DNA of 25,774 nt, taken from CAYLPU01 sp964385635. GTDB lineage: Bacteria; Chloroflexota; Anaerolineae; B4-G1. The position numbers and the translations under genes were made by a program. Location: the NCBI GenBank assembly GCA_964385635.1, contig CAYLPU010000075.1:1-25774 (forward strand), written 5' to 3'. The notes beneath the pieces were generated by a model. That model was given only the letters and a program-made list of their open reading frames with translations, searched no databases and was not told the DNA's origin. Of the stretch, positions 1-7,884 are shown piece after piece. The first letter of the stretch is position 1, and each line of letters opens with the position of its first letter.

Positions 1-66
1 CTGGATCTGGCGATCCAGGCCGAGCGAATGGGATAAATGCGATTGCCCTACCCTCAACCCGCCTTT
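1..66 (-). other. Leader of an off-window minus-strand transcript
   Basis: No reading frame of useful length is seen here. The minus-strand promoter at 67-113 would start transcription near 60 and read out of the left edge, so these bases are probably a 5' leader. Positions 1-18 hold a small inverted repeat, CTGGAT and ATCCAG around six bases. What the transcript encodes cannot be seen. Confidence 0.35.
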
Positions 67-113
67 ATTATACCGGAGAAATGTAAAGAAGTTATGAAGA
101 AGTTATGAAGAAG
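67..113 (-). promoter_or_regulatory. Promoter with three 11-bp direct repeats (response-regulator-like operator)
   Basis: On the minus strand a TATAAT -10 box lies at 67-72. Eight bases upstream of it start three head-to-tail 11-mers at 81-91, 92-102 and 103-113, read on the plus strand as ATGTAAAGAAG, TTATGAAGAAG and TTATGAAGAAG. They cover the place where a -35 box would be, and no good -35 hexamer is present. Tandem 11-bp direct repeats overlapping -35 are the usual layout of OmpR/PhoB-family activator sites. The same arrangement recurs at 831-866. The regulator is not in the window. Confidence 0.6.
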
Positions 114-197
114 CCGTGATCTACCAGGTTGACAGGTGAACGATGAAGGACGGATGACCAATAGCGAAATTTGCTTTTTGAGGTTGCACAAATGCAG

Positions 198-227
198 TGG
201 GGAGAAGCACCCAGGTGCTCCTCCCCA
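198..227 (-). terminator. Stem-loop downstream of the small secreted protein gene
   Basis: Bases 198-211 pair with 214-227 (TGGGGAG.AGCACC with GGTGCT.CTCCCCA) with one mismatch. The stem begins about 38 bases past the stop of the gene at 265-774 on its coding strand. There is no clear T-run after it, so it may be an RNA 3'-end stabiliser and not a true intrinsic terminator. Confidence 0.4.
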
Positions 228-264
228 CACATCGTTCATTCAATTCACCTCTTTAACCACACCG

Positions 265-774
265 TCAGTGCGAGCCACATGGGCACTCGCCTTCAGGATG
301 ATCACCACCCCATCTGTGGCCGAAGCCCTGTCCCTTGGGCCCCCTGGGAAAGAAGCCTTGTTCCAGCCCCTCGAGCATCCAGTCGGCCTGCTCCCGGCTC
401 AGGGACCCGTCCTCCATAGCCTGGTCGATAGCCTGCTCCATAGCCTCGCCCCGGGCGGCGTTCATCGCGTCCTGTACCGCTTCCATCTCGACGCCCTGCT
501 CCTCGGCGATATCGGCCATGCTTTTGCCCGCGTGCAACTCGGCAAAGAGTTCCTCGGGGGTCAGCCCCAGAACCTCGCCCGCCGTGTCAAACATTGTCCA
601 CTGACCACCGCCGGCCCAAGCGAAGCCGCCCACGCCACGGCCGCCACCGTGCCGGCCGAAGGGAGTGGGGGGCGTGGGCTCTTGAGCGAATACGAGCGCC
701 GCTCCACCCAGACCCGCCAGTAGCAGCACGATCAGCGTCACGCCGGCCAGAGTGATAAGCCTTTTCTTGTTCAT
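265..774 (-). CDS. Small secreted/exported protein, Chloroflexota type, unknown function
   Basis: A 169-residue protein with an N-terminal signal sequence (MNKKR, then a hydrophobic stretch ending near ALVFAQ) and a Gly/His/Arg-rich segment. An acidic helical region follows with phrases such as LGLTPEELFAELHAGKSMADIAEEQG and further alanine/methionine-rich helices. The tail ends in Cys-Pro-Cys and a final His, and with the Gly/His segment could bind metal; this is inference. The start at 774 is chosen over an upstream GTG at 783 because AAGGAGGTGA lies eight bases before the ATG. The repeated pattern of a 'GLTPEEL...GKSMADIAEEQGV' helix resembles short envelope proteins common in Chloroflexota and Firmicutes genomes. 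I cannot assign a function. The gene is preceded by the 11-bp-repeat promoter at 831-866, which suggests control by a two-component system. Confidence 0.8.
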   Translation of the reverse strand: MNKKRLITLAGVTLIVLLLAGLGGAALVFAQEPTPPTPFGRHGGGRGVGGFAWAGGGQWTMFDTAGEVLGLTPEELFAELHAGKSMADIAEEQGVEMEAVQDAMNAARGEAMEQAIDQAMEDGSLSREQADWMLEGLEQGFFPRGPKGQGFGHRWGGDHPEGECPCGSH

Positions 775-830
775 CCGATTCACCTCCTTCCTGGTTTAGA
801 TTTGGGTTGGCTCTTTTCCAACCCGTCTCT

Positions 831-866
831 ATTGTACCAGAAAGGTATAAAGAAGTGATGAAGAAG
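831..866 (-). promoter_or_regulatory. Promoter of the small secreted protein with two 11-bp direct repeats
   Basis: The -10 box is TACAAT on the minus strand (831-836). After eight bases come two 11-mers, GTATAAAGAAG (845-855) and TGATGAAGAAG (856-866) as read on the plus strand. Both the repeat sequence and the 8-base distance to the -10 box are the same as in the promoter at 67-113, so one activator of the OmpR/PhoB type probably controls both. The leader to the ATG at 774 is about 50 bases. Confidence 0.6.
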
Positions 867-892
867 CCGAGAGGATTTGATGTAGATTGCTC

Positions 893-1518
893 TCAGTACC
901 CCAGTTTTCGGCTCCGCTGGTGCATCTTGACCGACGGCAGCAGGAACAAGATGCCTGTCAGCAGCAGCATGGCCAGGTCCAACCATGGGTTGAGCAAACC
1001 CATCCCCAGCACGGCGTAGTTCATCAAGTCCTGGGCGTAGGTCAGCGGCGAGAGATAGGCCAACGCTCGCGCTGCCGGCGACATCTCTGTTGGAAGGCTC
1101 GCTTCAGCCGTTCCGGGGTGTCAATGGCGGCGATCCGGCCGTGATTGATGATAGCCACCACTTTCACATCCCGCTTCTCCCCCACCCCAAAGGTCTTCAA
1201 CAGTTCCTGCGCCCGCTCTGCCCGTTCGGTCCGGGGCACGCGGTAGAGCCGGGCGGTGAACATCAGGTTGTCCCAGGCAGTCAACCCGCCGTAAACGCTG
1301 GATTCCTCCGGCACCAATCCCGTTTGTCGCTTGACCGGCTAGGCGTCGCGGGCCAGGTCGTGGTCGTTGATGACGATGCTCCCCTCAGTCGGCTCCAGCA
1401 GTGTGGTCAGCATCGCTGGGTGGTTGTCTTGCCCGCTCCGTTAGGTCCCAGGAAGCCAAAGACCTCGCCCGAATACACCTCAAAACTGATGTGGTCCACG
1501 GCCAATACGCCCGCTCCC
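893..1518 (-). pseudogene. Decayed ABC-2 exporter: ATPase remnant joined to permease tail
   Basis: Read on the minus strand from 1518, the sequence encodes VLAVDHISFEV, then a Walker A GPNGAGKTT. The frame then shifts, continuing MLTTLLEPTEGSIVINDHDLA. An in-frame TAG (near 1340) interrupts before PVKRQTGLVPEESSVYGGLTAWDNLMF. After KTFGVGEKRDVKV (near 1165) the text jumps to VAIINHGRIAAIDTPERLKRAF, so the ABC signature, Walker B and H-loop (roughly 90 residues by family length) are gone. Near 1085 it changes frame into LAYLSPLTYAQDLMNYAVLG plus one membrane helix, the last 60 or so residues of an ABC-2 permease. The ATPase start is also missing: the reading runs into the stop of the upstream M50 gene. 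At least one frameshift, one nonsense codon and two deletions make function impossible. Confidence 0.85.
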
Positions 1519-1519
1519 G

Positions 1520-2272
1520 TTAGTACTCCACCCGCATGCCCTTCACCCGCTCCAACAGTCTCTCCAGCAACGCGATCAGCAGGATAAACGGCAGGTCAAT
1601 CGCTATTGTGAGGGCGCACATCGTCGCCAGCCAGCGCAATGCCGTGGTGAAAGGTTCTGCCAGGCCCTCGACAACCGCTGGCCCAAGTCCTACTGCCCAG
1701 ATCACCACTCCCATCAGGAGCAGAAAGAGGATCACAGGCGTCCAGCCTTGCCGATCAGCCCGGCTGGGCAGCATCGTGTTGCTTACGGCGAAGATCACGT
1801 AGGCCCAGATCCAGACGTCGGACTCTGTCAGTGTCCTCGACAGCCCCGCGATCAGATTGGTCCACTGCCCGGCGGTAAGTGCTGCCCCGACTGCACCGAT
1901 GCCGAAGACCCGGTACCCGATCAGCAGAATAGCGATGCTACCGGTTAACAAGGGAGCCAGCCCAATCAGGCTGGCCCGCACAACGTCGGTTCTCTCGATT
2001 GGTACGAAACCTAACTGGATACGCTGTCCTGCCCGTTTGGGCCGGATTGAGATGCGGCCCACTCGCGCCCCCAGGAGTATCGCTGCGAATGCGTGGCTTA
2101 ACTCGTGAATGAGGATGCCTGGGAGCAGGGGCAGCGCGTACAACATCACCGCAACCTCGGAGTCGCCCGTGAGCAGCAGCATGACCCCCTGCAGATGGCG
2201 GTGAATCCAGCGTTCGACCAGCAGCAGGAGCACTAGCGTCGCTGCCAGCCAGAGCAGTGGTGTCCAGTTCAT
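1520..2272 (-). CDS. M50-like membrane metallopeptidase
   Basis: A 250-residue protein that is almost entirely hydrophobic, with about six predicted membrane helices. HELSH at residues 56-60, inside a membrane segment and followed by AFAAILLGARVGRI, fits the HExxH zinc motif of the M50 (site-2 protease-like) family. A possible third ligand is Asp173 in the later SNTMLPSRAD stretch, where M50 proteins carry an N-x-x-P...D motif; this is weaker than in typical S2P enzymes. There is no PDZ domain. The gene lies 68 bases behind tpiA and directly before the ABC exporter remnant, so it may once have served that system. The last residues (GMRVEY) may be a leftover of the start of the deleted ATPase gene. 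No strong ribosome-binding site precedes the ATG. The substrate is unknown. Confidence 0.75.
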   Translation of the reverse strand: MNWTPLLWLAATLVLLLLVERWIHRHLQGVMLLLTGDSEVAVMLYALPLLPGILIHELSHAFAAILLGARVGRISIRPKRAGQRIQLGFVPIERTDVVRASLIGLAPLLTGSIAILLIGYRVFGIGAVGAALTAGQWTNLIAGLSRTLTESDVWIWAYVIFAVSNTMLPSRADRQGWTPVILFLLLMGVVIWAVGLGPAVVEGLAEPFTTALRWLATMCALTIAIDLPFILLIALLERLLERVKGMRVEY

Positions 2273-2294
2273 GGGACAGCAGGGTAGATAAGAA

Positions 2295-2348
2295 GTGAGT
2301 AGATGAGGTCCTACTCCACTTCATCTACTCGTATGCTCATCTACTCAC
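2295..2348. repeat. Inverted GAGTAGATGAG repeat at the tpiA stop
   Basis: GTGAGTAGATGAG at 2295-2307 is perfectly inverted at 2336-2348, with a further TCATCTACTC copy in the loop (2321-2330). The right arm overlaps the stop codon of tpiA. A related nested structure sits at the stop codon of gap (6549-6625). It could fold in RNA as a 3' stem-loop. Confidence 0.6.
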
Positions 2349-3114
2349 TCACTTTACATGCCAATCCGTTCTTCACAATCGCCGCGAAGTCGGCCGCTCG
2401 CAGGCTGGCCCCGCCCACCAGCGCACCGTCAATCTCCGGTTGCGCCATAAACTCGGCCGTGTTGCCGGGCTTAACGCTGCCGCCGTACTGGATGCGTATG
2501 GCCTGGGCCACATCGTCGCCGTACAGCGCTGCCAGCGTCCCGCGCACTGTTCCCCCGATGATACCGTTGGCCCCCTCGCCGGTTGCTGGCACTCCCGTGC
2601 CGATGGCCCAGATTGGCTCGTAAGCCATTGTGATGATACGCGCCTGCTCAGCAGTGATGCCCGCGAAAGCAGCGCGTACCTGCCCGCCGACAAACACTTC
2701 TGTCTCTCCGGCCTGGTTTTGCTGGAGGTTCTCTCCCACGCAGAGGATGGGCTTGAGGCCATGAGCCAGCGCCGCGTGCAGTTTTCTGTTGACCGTCTCG
2801 TCCGTCTCGTCGAAGAGAGTGCGGCGCTCCGAGTGGCCGATGATCACATAGTCACACAAGCCCTGGAGCATCAGCGGACTTACCTCGCCGGTGAAAGCTC
2901 CTTGCTCTTCCCAGTGCATATTCTGCGCGCCCAGGCCAATGGCTGATCCAGCCAGGGCCTCGCGCGCGGCGGCCAGGGTGGGGAAGGGGGGGCAGATGGC
3001 TACGTCGCAGCCAGCGACGTCTTCCAGCGCGGCTTGCAGTTCCTCGATTAGCGCGACCGTTTCCTCGATAGTCTTGTGCATCTTCCAATTGCCGGCGATA
3101 AAAGGTTTTCGCAT
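2341..3114 (-). CDS. tpiA: Triosephosphate isomerase
   Basis: A 257-residue enzyme of normal family length that interconverts dihydroxyacetone phosphate and glyceraldehyde 3-phosphate in the cytoplasm. It has the substrate residues Asn9 and Lys11 in FIAGNWKMHKT, the catalytic His94 in IIGHSERR, the catalytic Glu166 in AYEPIWAIGTG, and the phosphate-gripping segments IQYGGSVKPGN and DGALVGGASL. The ATG at 3114 has AAGGAGT six bases upstream. It is the third glycolytic gene on this strand after gap and pgk, but it is separated from pgk by a Ser/Thr kinase gene. A 167-base gap to that kinase holds a hairpin repeat (3156-3225). Identification is certain. Confidence 0.97.
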   Translation of the reverse strand: MRKPFIAGNWKMHKTIEETVALIEELQAALEDVAGCDVAICPPFPTLAAAREALAGSAIGLGAQNMHWEEQGAFTGEVSPLMLQGLCDYVIIGHSERRTLFDETDETVNRKLHAALAHGLKPILCVGENLQQNQAGETEVFVGGQVRAAFAGITAEQARIITMAYEPIWAIGTGVPATGEGANGIIGGTVRGTLAALYGDDVAQAIRIQYGGSVKPGNTAEFMAQPEIDGALVGGASLRAADFAAIVKNGLACKVSE

Positions 3115-3155
3115 TGAGACTCCTTGTTTTTCTGCAGTAGCGCAAAACTTGCTAC

Positions 3156-3225
3156 GTCACCCTGAGCGAAGCCGAAGGGTCTCGGTTCTTGTAAAGGGAG
3201 ATTCTTCGCTACGCTCAGAATGACG
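3156..3225. repeat. REP-like hairpin of the 'CTGAGCG...CGCTCAG' type
   Basis: CGTCACCCTGAGCG (3156-3168 region) is inverted near 3213-3225 as CGCTCAGAATGACG, with partly complementary arms between (GAAGCCGAAGGGTCT and AGATTCTTCGCTACG). This is a widely dispersed intergenic hairpin found in many bacterial genomes, which gives the well-known spurious 'SVAKNL...FAQGD' translations. It lies between the kinase gene and tpiA. Confidence 0.7.
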
Positions 3226-3281
3226 ATCAACCATCAGGGCGACTCTTGCGGTAATGCGAGGTGGCCGTTGTCGGTGGGCGG

Positions 3282-5198
3282 CTATGGCTCGGCTGCCAGG
3301 TGGATGATGTGGTCCAGTCGTGAGTTCAGTTCCTCGGCCAGAGGGATGCCGAGATCATCCTGGTGCTCCTGTATCCAGACATGGGTTTCCTCGAGCGTCT
3401 GGATCGCGCTGCCCCTGTCCCCTCGCTGCCAGGCGATGCGGGCATGGTTGAGCATCTCGTTGAGCGGCATCCGCAGGTGTTCTTGGGGTATTTCCTCAAT
3501 CAGCGGCAGCAGTGCCTCGAACTCCCGCTCGATGGTCGTTTCCCTTTCCAGTCCCGGCTCCAACGCGCCCAGCCTTTGCTCAGCACGTACTCTCAGGAGG
3601 TGTGGGATGTCCTCCTGGCCGAGCACGAACTCCAGTTCGGCGCGCGCTGCCTCCGGGTTGTCTTCCTGGAGATGGCACAGGGCCAGGCTGTAGTGGGCCC
3701 AGGCCAGCTCCGGATCGAGCCGCAGGGCGGCGTCCAGCTCCGGGTGGACTTCCTCGCATGGGTGACCCTGGGCCAGTGCGAGCGACGCGGCGCAGGCGTG
3801 GGAGAACGCATCCTCGGGCATCTCCCGCAGCAACCACTCTACTTCCCTCTGTGCCACGTCCCACCGTTTCGTCAGCGTAGCGACTCCCGCCGCCCGTTTG
3901 TGCAGCGCCGGGTTGTCCGGGTTGTCCTTCAGCCCCTCCATTACGAGAAACATCGCTTCATCCGTGTCTCTTATCTCAATCAGGAGGCCGCTGGCCTCCA
4001 TGTAAGCGGGAATCAGGTGTGGGTCAGCCTCTATGGTCTGCTGGTATAGGTCCAGGGCGTGGTCAAAGTGTCCCTTTTCCCGGGCAGCCCGGGCGCTTTC
4101 CAGAAGTCGTTCGACATCCTCAGGGCCAGGGAGCGTGCCGGCCTGTTGCTGTTGGTTGATCACGACCAGACCCACGATGCTCGCGAGCAGGAGGAAGGCC
4201 GCCACACCGGCCACGATGCAGGGCCAGCGGCGTTTTTTCTTCCTGGGCTTCACTTTCTCTTCAGGTCTTTCTTCTTTGGGTTTTTTTTCCTCGAGTTTCT
4301 CCACAGCCCCGACTGGGCGGACCGCGGTAGGCGGCGGTACGACGATCGTCTCCGCCGGGGAAGGCGCGGGAGTGGGTTTCAGTGCCGCTTCAAGGGCACT
4401 GATCAACTCTTCCACCGACTGGAACCGGTCGTCGGGTTCCTTGGCCAGTGCTTTGAGCAGCACCCTTTCCAGTGGTTCGGACAGGTCGGGGTTCAGTTGT
4501 CGGGGGAGCGGCAGCGGTGCGAAGATGTGATCGTGGATGATGGCGTAGGGAGTGTCGGCAGTGAACGGCACTTGCCCTGCCAGCAGTTCATAGAGCACAA
4601 CTCCTAGCGAATATACGTCGGTGCGGGCGTCAAGTTTCTTCAGGCCCTTGGCCTGTTCAGGCGAGATGTACTGCGGCGTGCCCGCCAACATGTCGCGGGA
4701 GAGGGTGGATTCGCCGGCCTCGGCCATTCGTGCCAGCCCGAAGTCGGTCAGGTAGACTACGCCATCGGGCGTGAGGAGGATATTGGAGGGTTTGATGTCG
4801 CGATGCAGGACACCTTGTTCGTGGGCGTAAGTCAGTGCCTCGCCGACTGCCCGCGCGATACACGGAACCTCCTGCAGGTCCAGGGGGGCGCGTTGCATGC
4901 GTGCCTTAAGTGTTTCCCCGTCGATGAAGCGCATCACCAGGTAGGGATTCCCGCGATGCTCGGCGAAGTCATAGATGGGGACGATGTGAGGGTGGTCGAG
5001 CTTGGCGACGATGCGGGCCTCTCGTTGGAAGCGCGCCAGGAAGTTGGGGTCTTCTGTGAAGGCGGGGTGCATTACTTTGATGGCGACGTAGCGGTCAAGT
5101 GATGGATGGTAGGCTTTGAAGACCGTGGCCATACCTCCCTGGCCCAGTTTTTCCACAATGCAGTATACGCCCACGTTTTCGCCGTTGGCGAAGGGCAT
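3282..5198 (-). CDS. Membrane-anchored Ser/Thr protein kinase with TPR sensor part
   Basis: A 638-residue protein. Residues about 10-272 form a complete Hanks-type kinase: glycine loop LGQGGMATVFKA (18-29), ATP lysine Lys41, catalytic loop HRDIKPSN with Asp134, DFG at 152-154, and the activation/P+1 segment GTPQYISPEQ. A Pro-rich and then very basic/acidic linker (275-325) leads to one membrane helix (about 326-347). The C-terminal part (355-638) contains TPR-like pairs such as ALDLYQQTIEADPHLIPAYME and WAHYSLALCHLQEDNPEAARAELE. There are no PASTA repeats. The kinase would sit in the cytoplasm and the TPR part outside. It starts 64 bases behind pgk, with GGGGAG before the ATG, and is followed by tpiA, so it appears to be co-transcribed with glycolytic genes. 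Its targets are unknown; metabolic enzymes in the same operon are an obvious guess only. Confidence 0.93.
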   Translation of the reverse strand: MPFANGENVGVYCIVEKLGQGGMATVFKAYHPSLDRYVAIKVMHPAFTEDPNFLARFQREARIVAKLDHPHIVPIYDFAEHRGNPYLVMRFIDGETLKARMQRAPLDLQEVPCIARAVGEALTYAHEQGVLHRDIKPSNILLTPDGVVYLTDFGLARMAEAGESTLSRDMLAGTPQYISPEQAKGLKKLDARTDVYSLGVVLYELLAGQVPFTADTPYAIIHDHIFAPLPLPRQLNPDLSEPLERVLLKALAKEPDDRFQSVEELISALEAALKPTPAPSPAETIVVPPPTAVRPVGAVEKLEEKKPKEERPEEKVKPRKKKRRWPCIVAGVAAFLLLASIVGLVVINQQQQAGTLPGPEDVERLLESARAAREKGHFDHALDLYQQTIEADPHLIPAYMEASGLLIEIRDTDEAMFLVMEGLKDNPDNPALHKRAAGVATLTKRWDVAQREVEWLLREMPEDAFSHACAASLALAQGHPCEEVHPELDAALRLDPELAWAHYSLALCHLQEDNPEAARAELEFVLGQEDIPHLLRVRAEQRLGALEPGLERETTIEREFEALLPLIEEIPQEHLRMPLNEMLNHARIAWQRGDRGSAIQTLEETHVWIQEHQDDLGIPLAEELNSRLDHIIHLAAEP

Positions 5199-5223
5199 TG
5201 CCGTTTTCTCCCCTCGAGGGATA

Positions 5224-5255
5224 AGACCTGACAGGTTTGGTGACCTGTCAGGTCT
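5224..5255. repeat. Perfect 13-bp hairpin between pgk and the kinase gene
   Basis: AGACCTGACAGGT at 5224-5236 is perfectly inverted at 5243-5255, with a six-base loop. It lies just behind the pgk stop (5262) and just before the kinase ribosome-binding site. There is no T-run, so it is more likely a processing or stabilising hairpin or a dispersed repeat than a terminator. Related 'GACCTGACAGGT' hairpins are common between genes in Chloroflexota and cyanobacteria (recalled, not searched). Confidence 0.65.
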
Positions 5256-5261
5256 GGCTCT

Positions 5262-6434
5262 CTATTTGTCCATCAACGCCGCCACGCCGGGCAAGACCTT
5301 GCCCTCCAGGAACTCCAGGCTGGCCCCACCGCCGGTAGAGACGTGGGTCATTTGATCTGCCAATCCTGCCTGTCGCACTGCTGCCGCTGAGTCGCCGCCG
5401 CCAACGATGGTTATGGCGTCCAGGCCGGGGAGTAACTGTGCTACGGCGACGGTGCCCTTGGCAAAGTTGGGCATTTCGAACACGCCCAGCGGCCCGTTCC
5501 AGACCACCGTTTTCGCCCCGCCGAGTGCCGATTCAAAGGTAGACACAGTCTTGGGGCCGATGTCCAGGATGCGCCAGCCAGGAGGAACCTCGTTGGGGGC
5601 CACGACCCGGGAGCGGGCGTCGTTGTCGAAGTCATCGGCGATGACTACGTCCACAGGCAGAACTAGCCGACTACCACTGTTCTCCAGGAGTGATTTGGCC
5701 GTTGATACTGCCTCTTCCTCAACCAAACTGTCGCCTACCTCGAAACCCATAGCCTTGAAGAAGGTGTTGGCCATACCACCGCCGATCAGCAGTCGCTCGC
5801 ACCGGTCGAGCAGGTTCTCGATGACGCCAATCTTGCCGGAGATCTTGGCTCCACCCAGGATGACGATGTAAGGGTGCGCGGGGTTCTCGACTGCCCGGCC
5901 GAGGAACTCCAGTTCTTTCTCCATCAGGAAGCCGCCCACGGCTGGTAGGTAGTGTGCTACTCCTTCGGTGGAAGCGTGGGCGCGGTGGGCTGAACCGAAG
6001 GCGTCGTTGACGTAAATATCGGCCAGGCAGGCCAGTTGTTGGGCGAACTCAGAGTCGTTGGCCCTTTCCTCCGAGTGGAAGCGGGTGTTCTCCAGCAGGA
6101 TGACGCCGCCCGGTTGCAGGGCTATCGCGGTTGCCTCGACATCTGGGCCGGTACAGTCATCGAGTTTGCGCACCGGAAGGCCCAACAGTTCCGCCAGCCG
6201 GATTGCCACCGGGTCCATCCTTAACTCCGGCACAATCTTCCCTTTGGGCCGGCCCAGGTGCGAGCACAGGATCAGTGCTGCGCCATGTTCCAGCAGGTAG
6301 TTGAGTGTGGGGAGTGCTGCCTGGATGCGTGTATCGTCTGTTACGATCCCGTCTTTGAGGGGAACATTGAAGTCCACGCGCACCAGCACGCGCTTGTTTT
6401 GTACGTCAATGTCACGGATGGTTTTTTTGTTCAT
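5262..6434 (-). CDS. pgk: Phosphoglycerate kinase
   Basis: A 390-residue, monomer-length enzyme that transfers phosphate from 1,3-bisphosphoglycerate to ADP. Visible signatures are RVDFNVPL (19-26), SHLGRPKG (58-65), LLENTRFHSEE, GGAKISGKIGVIENLL, NGPLGVFE and the nucleotide-binding VGGGDSAAA near the C-terminus. The start is set at 6434 (MNKKTIRDIDV), where GGAGG lies about eight bases upstream; a frame extension to 6506 has no family similarity and crosses a hairpin repeat. Gap lies 190 bases upstream on the same strand, and the kinase gene follows 64 bases behind the stop. A hairpin in the leader (6462-6482) may modulate expression relative to gap. Confidence 0.97.
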   Translation of the reverse strand: MNKKTIRDIDVQNKRVLVRVDFNVPLKDGIVTDDTRIQAALPTLNYLLEHGAALILCSHLGRPKGKIVPELRMDPVAIRLAELLGLPVRKLDDCTGPDVEATAIALQPGGVILLENTRFHSEERANDSEFAQQLACLADIYVNDAFGSAHRAHASTEGVAHYLPAVGGFLMEKELEFLGRAVENPAHPYIVILGGAKISGKIGVIENLLDRCERLLIGGGMANTFFKAMGFEVGDSLVEEEAVSTAKSLLENSGSRLVLPVDVVIADDFDNDARSRVVAPNEVPPGWRILDIGPKTVSTFESALGGAKTVVWNGPLGVFEMPNFAKGTVAVAQLLPGLDAITIVGGGDSAAAVRQAGLADQMTHVSTGGGASLEFLEGKVLPGVAALMDK

Positions 6435-6461
6435 GGCGCGGCCTCCAGCCGCAACAACATA

Positions 6462-6482
6462 GGACAAGATGGCATCTTGTCC
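6462..6482. repeat. GGACAAGATG hairpin in the pgk leader
   Basis: GGACAAGATG (6462-6471) and CATCTTGTCC (6473-6482) form a perfect 10-bp inverted repeat around one base. It lies 28-48 bases before the pgk start codon. Two more copies of the same family are at 16894-16914 and 16932-16962. Confidence 0.65.
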
Positions 6483-6548
6483 CACAGATTCTCGCGGACA
6501 ACGCAAATGTTGTAGGGTAATTCTATAATACTTCTTTGTCGCTGGGAG

Positions 6549-6623
6549 AGAGTAGACGAGTATATGGGGAACGAGTAGATGAGGATAGTCCCCATCTACT
6601 CATCCTTAATTCCCGCGTCTACT

Positions 6624-6625
<2 letters not shown>
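6549..6625. repeat. Nested GAGTAGATG/CATCTACTC stem-loops at the gap stop
   Basis: The outer arms AGAGTAGACG (6549-6558) and CGTCTACTCT (6616-6625) enclose the inner arms GAGTAGATG (6573-6581) and CATCTACTC (6593-6601). An alternative pairing ATGGGGA (6564-6570) with TCCCCAT (6589-6595) competes with the inner stem. The right outer arm overlaps the TAG stop of gap. This is the same motif as at 2295-2348 behind tpiA. Confidence 0.6.
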
Positions 6626-7646
<1,021 letters not shown>

Positions 7647-7685
7647 TACTTTGCTCCTTTCGTTTTGTCGTATGGCTCACGTTGG

Positions 7686-7701
7686 GGCCTCTGCTGAGGC
7701 C
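7686..7701 (-). promoter_or_regulatory. Leader hairpin of gap
   Basis: GGCCTC TGCT GAGGCC forms a 6-bp GC-rich hairpin with a four-base loop. It lies inside the predicted gap leader, between the -10 box (7732) and the ribosome-binding site. It is too short for a riboswitch and there is no T-run. It may shield the leader from 5' decay. Confidence 0.4.
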
Positions 7702-7731
7702 GTTATGACTGCTCCTTCGACTTCGGACACT

Positions 7732-7760
7732 ATTATAACCGAACGGGGCATAGACGTCAA
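7732..7760 (-). promoter_or_regulatory. Consensus housekeeping promoter of gap
   Basis: On the minus strand, TTGACG (7755-7760), a 17-base spacer and TATAAT (7732-7737). This is the best-matching sigma-70/SigA promoter in the window. The predicted start is near 7725, giving a leader of about 78 bases before the gap ATG at 7646. It is the likely promoter of gap-pgk-kinase-tpiA. Confidence 0.75.
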
Positions 7761-7884
7761 CAGCGCCGCGCCGGATGATCACTTCCAGTCGCACGTGTTC
7801 GGTTCGTATCTTACCAGGTGGATCGGCCCCCAGCCGGACCTGACCGATCTGGCCCTGGTGGCCGCGGTCCGGCTCAGGCCGCGG

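Noticed and set aside
2285..2348. Repeated GAGTAGATGA motif as a possible CRISPR or attachment site
   Set aside because: Copies are inverted and irregularly spaced; no integrase or tRNA is nearby.
3048..3230. Small open frames over the hairpin at 3156-3225
   Set aside because: They show the known artefact translation (SVAKNL, FAQGD) of a dispersed hairpin repeat.
6435..6506. N-terminal extension of pgk by 24 codons
   Set aside because: It crosses a hairpin repeat, is unlike the family, and the inner ATG has a GGAGG site.
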